Shown here in pieces: positions 8,056 to 10,243 of a stretch of 10,243 nucleotides of DNA (its first letter is position 1; the number at the start of each line of letters is the position of its first letter). Source of the stretch: Alphaproteobacteria bacterium. Lineage in GTDB: Bacteria; Pseudomonadota; Alphaproteobacteria; CACIAM-22H2. The notes under the pieces are model-generated. The model was not told where the DNA came from. It saw only the letters and a list, made by a program, of their open reading frames with translations, and ran no database searches. The position numbers and the translations under genes are program-made. The DNA lies in NCBI GenBank assembly GCA_016869415.1, contig VGEI01000098.1:1-10243 (forward strand). Reading direction: 5' to 3'.

Positions 8056-8741
8056 TGAAGACTTATCGTGCCCTGGCGGCGCTGCTGACCTATCCCACAG
8101 AGGATCTGGTCGCCGCGGCCGAGGAGATCGACAACGCGCTGCTCACCGAGGGCCTGCTCTCTGTGGCCGCGCGCCGGTCGGTGGGGCGCCTGCTGCGCGA
8201 GCTGCGCACCAGCGACCTGATGGAGCTGCAGGAACGCTATGTCGGTCTGTTTGACCGCACGCCGTCGTTGTCGCTGCATCTGTTCGAGCACGTCCATGGC
8301 GACTCACGCGACCGCGGGCCGGCCATGGTCGACCTGATCGAACTCTACCGCCGCCACGGCGTTGAGATCGCTGCGCACGAGCTGCCCGATTTCCTGCCGC
8401 TCTTTCTCGAGTTTCTCGGCGAGGTGCCGGCGGAAGAGGCGCGGACCATGTTGGCCGATGTCGCCCCGCTGATGGCTCAGATTCAGGTACGGCTCGCCCG
8501 GCGCGGCAGCGCCTACGCCGGCGTCCTGGCTGCCTTGCTGGCGCTGGCGGGCGCGGCACCGCTGGCGGCAGAGAGCGCGCCGCCGCCCGAGCAGGAAGAC
8601 AGCCTCGAGGCGCTCGACAAGGCTTGGGAGGACCGCGAGGTCCGCTTCGGCGGCGGCACCACCGAGACGGCGGGAGCCTGCGGTAAGGCGGCCGCCATGG
8701 TCCGCCGCATGGAAACCCTTGAGACGGGAGCCTCGCGATGA
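8055..8741 (+). CDS. narJ: Nitrate reductase molybdenum cofactor assembly chaperone NarJ
   Basis: Cytoplasmic system-specific chaperone (NarJ/TorD-type redox enzyme maturation protein), 228 aa; E. coli NarJ is 236. It binds apo-NarG, holds it until the Mo cofactor is inserted, and times attachment of NarGH to NarI. It is not part of the final enzyme. Seen here: the family core LFDRTPSLSLHLFEHVHG (65-82) followed by DSRDRGPAMVDL (83-94), and the second conserved block ELPDFLPLFLEFL (109-121). The C-terminal part (about 165-228) is low-complexity, rich in Ala, Glu and Pro, with a weakly conserved ALDKAWEDREVRF block that E. coli NarJ also has in similar form. A GTG three bases upstream (8052) is a possible alternative start, adding one Met. 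The start overlaps the narH stop by one base, and its own stop overlaps the narI start by four (ATGA), so translation is probably coupled to both neighbours. Confidence 0.95.
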   Translation: MKTYRALAALLTYPTEDLVAAAEEIDNALLTEGLLSVAARRSVGRLLRELRTSDLMELQERYVGLFDRTPSLSLHLFEHVHGDSRDRGPAMVDLIELYRRHGVEIAAHELPDFLPLFLEFLGEVPAEEARTMLADVAPLMAQIQVRLARRGSAYAGVLAALLALAGAAPLAAESAPPPEQEDSLEALDKAWEDREVRFGGGTTETAGACGKAAAMVRRMETLETGASR

Positions 8742-9448
8742 GCGCCTACGTCAACCAGCTTCTCTTCGGCTATTACCCTTACGTCGCGGCTGCGGTCTTT
8801 CTGCTCGGCAGCCTGATCCGCTTCGACCGCGAGCAATATTCGTGGCGCAGCGGCTCGAGCCAGATGCTGCGAGCCCGCCAGCTGCGCTGGGGCAGCAACC
8901 TGTTCCATGTCGGCATCCTGGCGATCTTCGCCGGCCACTTCGTCGGCCTGCTGACGCCGCACCAGCTCTATGAGTCCGTGGGCCTGACCGCCGCGGCCAA
9001 ACAGATGCTGGCCATCGTCGCCGGCGGCGTCTTCGGCGTCGTCTGTCTGGTCGGCCTCATTCTGCTGGTCCACCGGCGGCTGGCCGATCCGCGGATCCGG
9101 CGCACCAGCAGCGTCATGGACATCGTCGTGCTGCTGATGATCCTGGCCCAGCTCCTGCTCGGGTTGATCACCATTCCCTATTCCCTGCAGCACCCCGACG
9201 GAGCGGTCATGCTCCAGCTCTCCGAATGGGCGCAGCGCATCGTCACCTTCCGCGCCGGGGCCGCGGAACTGGTCGCCGGCGTCGACTGGGTCTACCGGCT
9301 GCACCTGCTACTCGGGCTCACCTTGTTTGTCGTCTTTCCCTTCAGTCGGCTCGTGCATATCTGGAGCGCGCCGGTCTGGTACGTGTTCCGGCCCTACCAG
9401 GTGGTGCGTCGCCGGGCGATCAACGACCGCGTTCGGTTCGTCCCATGA
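8738..9448 (+). CDS. narI: Respiratory nitrate reductase gamma subunit NarI (di-haem cytochrome b)
   Basis: Membrane anchor and quinol oxidase of the complex, 236 aa (E. coli NarI is 225), with about five helices near residues 14-28, 53-73, 88-111, 127-148 and 186-206. It takes electrons from ubiquinol or menaquinol, releases protons to the periplasm and feeds the NarH clusters. The four haem-ligand histidines are all visible: H57 and H67 (FHVGILAIFAGHF), then H189 (YRLHLLLG) and H207 (SRLVHIWS), matching E. coli H56, H66, H187 and H205. K88 (AAAKQM) corresponds to the E. coli quinol-site lysine 86. The C-terminus is about ten residues longer than in E. coli, with a basic tail (RRRAINDRVRF). 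GGGAG at 8726-8730 precedes the ATG by seven bases. The start overlaps the narJ stop (ATGA), and its own stop overlaps the next gene in the same way. Confidence 0.97.
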   Translation: MSAYVNQLLFGYYPYVAAAVFLLGSLIRFDREQYSWRSGSSQMLRARQLRWGSNLFHVGILAIFAGHFVGLLTPHQLYESVGLTAAAKQMLAIVAGGVFGVVCLVGLILLVHRRLADPRIRRTSSVMDIVVLLMILAQLLLGLITIPYSLQHPDGAVMLQLSEWAQRIVTFRAGAAELVAGVDWVYRLHLLLGLTLFVVFPFSRLVHIWSAPVWYVFRPYQVVRRRAINDRVRFVP

Positions 9449-10215
9449 CCGCAATCGAGACTCTGACAGTCAACGGCGTGGCGATCCCCCTCGCCGCGGT
9501 CGAGGCGGAGGTCCAGTACCATCCTGCTAACTCGCTCGACGAGGCTCGGCGTCTTGCCGCCGAGGCGCTGGTGGTCCGCGAGCTCCTGCTGCAGGAAGCA
9601 TCGCGCCGTGGTGTTACCGGCGATAGCCCGGAAGACGCCGTCGCGGCCCTGATCGAGTCCGCGGTGCAGACACCGGAGGCGGACGACGCGGCTTGCCGGC
9701 GCTACTATGACAACAACCGCAAGCGTTTCCGCTCACCCGATCTCTACGAGGCGCAGCACATCCTGATTGCCGCAGATCCCGACGATGCCGAAGCCCGCGA
9801 GGCCGCGTTGCGCAAAGCCGAGGTGCTGCTGGCCGACATTGCCCGGGAGCCGCAACGCTTCGAGGCGCTGGCACGCGAGCATTCGGACTGCCCCTCGAAG
9901 GACTCCGGCGGGCATCTCGGTCAGGTGACCCGCGGCTCGACCGTGCCGGAGTTCGAGACCTATCTGTGCAGCCTCGACGAAGGGGAAACCTGCGCGGCGC
10001 CGGTGCCCAGCCGCTACGGCATGCATATCGTCCGCTTGCTGCGCCGCGAGCCGGGGCGCGACCTCGACTATCCGATGGTGCGTGAGACGATCGCCGCGTA
10101 CCTGCACGATCATGCCTGGCGGATGGGCGTGCGACAGTACATCCAGGTACTCGCCGGTGCGGCACGCATCGAGGGGATCGATATCGCCGCCGCCGGTTCG
10201 CCGCTGGTGCAATGA
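9445..10215 (+). CDS. Parvulin-type peptidyl-prolyl cis-trans isomerase (PpiC/NifM-like), nar-associated
   Basis: A 256-aa protein with an N-terminal helical region (about 1-95) beginning VNGVAIPLAAVEAEV, as in SurA/PpiC/NifM-type chaperones. A parvulin rotamase domain follows (about 101-200). Visible parvulin features: H105 (YEAQHILI), a FEALAREHSDCPS block (139-151) with C149 in the place of the catalytic cysteine, GGHLGQVTRGSTVPEFE (155-171), and H194 in SRYGMHIVRLL (189-199). No signal peptide or membrane segment is seen, so it should act in the cytoplasm. Known family role: prolyl isomerisation and chaperoning, as NifM does for nitrogenase Fe protein. Inference: it helps fold or assemble NarGHI. 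A PPIase of this kind also follows narI in Pseudomonas, and one (NxrX) lies in Nitrobacter nxr operons. The open frame runs further upstream (to an ATG at 9226), but that part is narI out of frame. The ATG at 9445 is chosen because it overlaps the narI stop (ATGA) and gives a sensible N-terminus. No clear ribosome binding site precedes it, which suggests translational coupling. Confidence 0.9.
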   Translation: MTAIETLTVNGVAIPLAAVEAEVQYHPANSLDEARRLAAEALVVRELLLQEASRRGVTGDSPEDAVAALIESAVQTPEADDAACRRYYDNNRKRFRSPDLYEAQHILIAADPDDAEAREAALRKAEVLLADIAREPQRFEALAREHSDCPSKDSGGHLGQVTRGSTVPEFETYLCSLDEGETCAAPVPSRYGMHIVRLLRREPGRDLDYPMVRETIAAYLHDHAWRMGVRQYIQVLAGAARIEGIDIAAAGSPLVQ

Positions 10216-10243
10216 GGCGCGTCAAACGTAAACAAATGATCGC
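10212..10243 (+). CDS. Possible 5' end of a further operon gene (partial)
   Basis: An ATG overlaps the PPIase stop codon (ATGA), the same arrangement as at narJ/narI and narI/PPIase. It opens a frame that runs to the window edge, reading MRRVKRKQMI. A second in-frame ATG is at 10236. Neither has a convincing ribosome binding site. Ten residues are too few to name a product. In Pseudomonas the gene after this PPIase is moaA1 (molybdenum cofactor synthesis), but nothing here confirms that. The stretch could also be simple intergenic DNA. Confidence 0.2.
   Translation, partial: MRRVKRKQMI

Noticed and set aside
9226..9444. N-terminal extension of the PPIase by 73 codons
   Set aside because: The extension is narI read in another frame, Arg-rich and lacking any domain. 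The ATG overlapping the narI stop codon is the natural start.
10216..10243. Possible transcription terminator after the PPIase gene
   Set aside because: No stem-loop followed by a T-run can be found in these 28 bases.

Overview
The window holds one compact respiratory nitrate reductase operon, all on the + strand: narK1 - narK2 - narG - narH - narJ - narI - a parvulin-type (PpiC/NifM-like) peptidyl-prolyl isomerase. A further reading frame may begin in the last 30 bases. Coding density is almost complete: intergenic gaps are 11 to 23 bases in the first half, and the genes overlap by 1 to 4 bases in the second half. No promoter, insertion sequence, tRNA, CRISPR array or convincing terminator is visible. 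The operon promoter must lie upstream, because the window opens 13 bases before the first start codon.

The DNA is GC-rich, with strong G/C preference at third codon positions. This preference produces many long but meaningless antisense and out-of-frame ORFs. Gene order and protein sequences point to a denitrifying or nitrate-respiring member of the Pseudomonadota. An alphaproteobacterium is my best guess from GC content and protein style, but the sequence does not settle this. The order narK1-narK2-narGHJI-ppiase is the one known from Pseudomonas. In Paracoccus the two NarK units are instead fused in one protein.

How the genes work together: NarK1 and NarK2 are inner-membrane carriers for nitrate uptake and nitrite/nitrate exchange. 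NarI (di-haem b) oxidises quinol at the membrane. NarH passes electrons through three [4Fe-4S] clusters and one [3Fe-4S] cluster. NarG (Mo-bisMGD plus one His/Cys-ligated [4Fe-4S] cluster) reduces nitrate to nitrite on the cytoplasmic side. NarJ is the assembly chaperone for NarG. The downstream PPIase has no signal peptide and is translationally coupled to narI, so it is plausibly a cytoplasmic folding helper for the same complex. Every cofactor ligand I could compare by eye with the E. coli enzyme is present, so the complex looks intact and functional.

This is a recognisable, well-described system, not an undescribed one. The points most worth a second look are the coupled PPIase (homologous in type to the NxrX isomerase of nitrite-oxidising Nitrobacter operons), the separately encoded type I/type II NarK pair, and the unidentified frame at the 3' edge.
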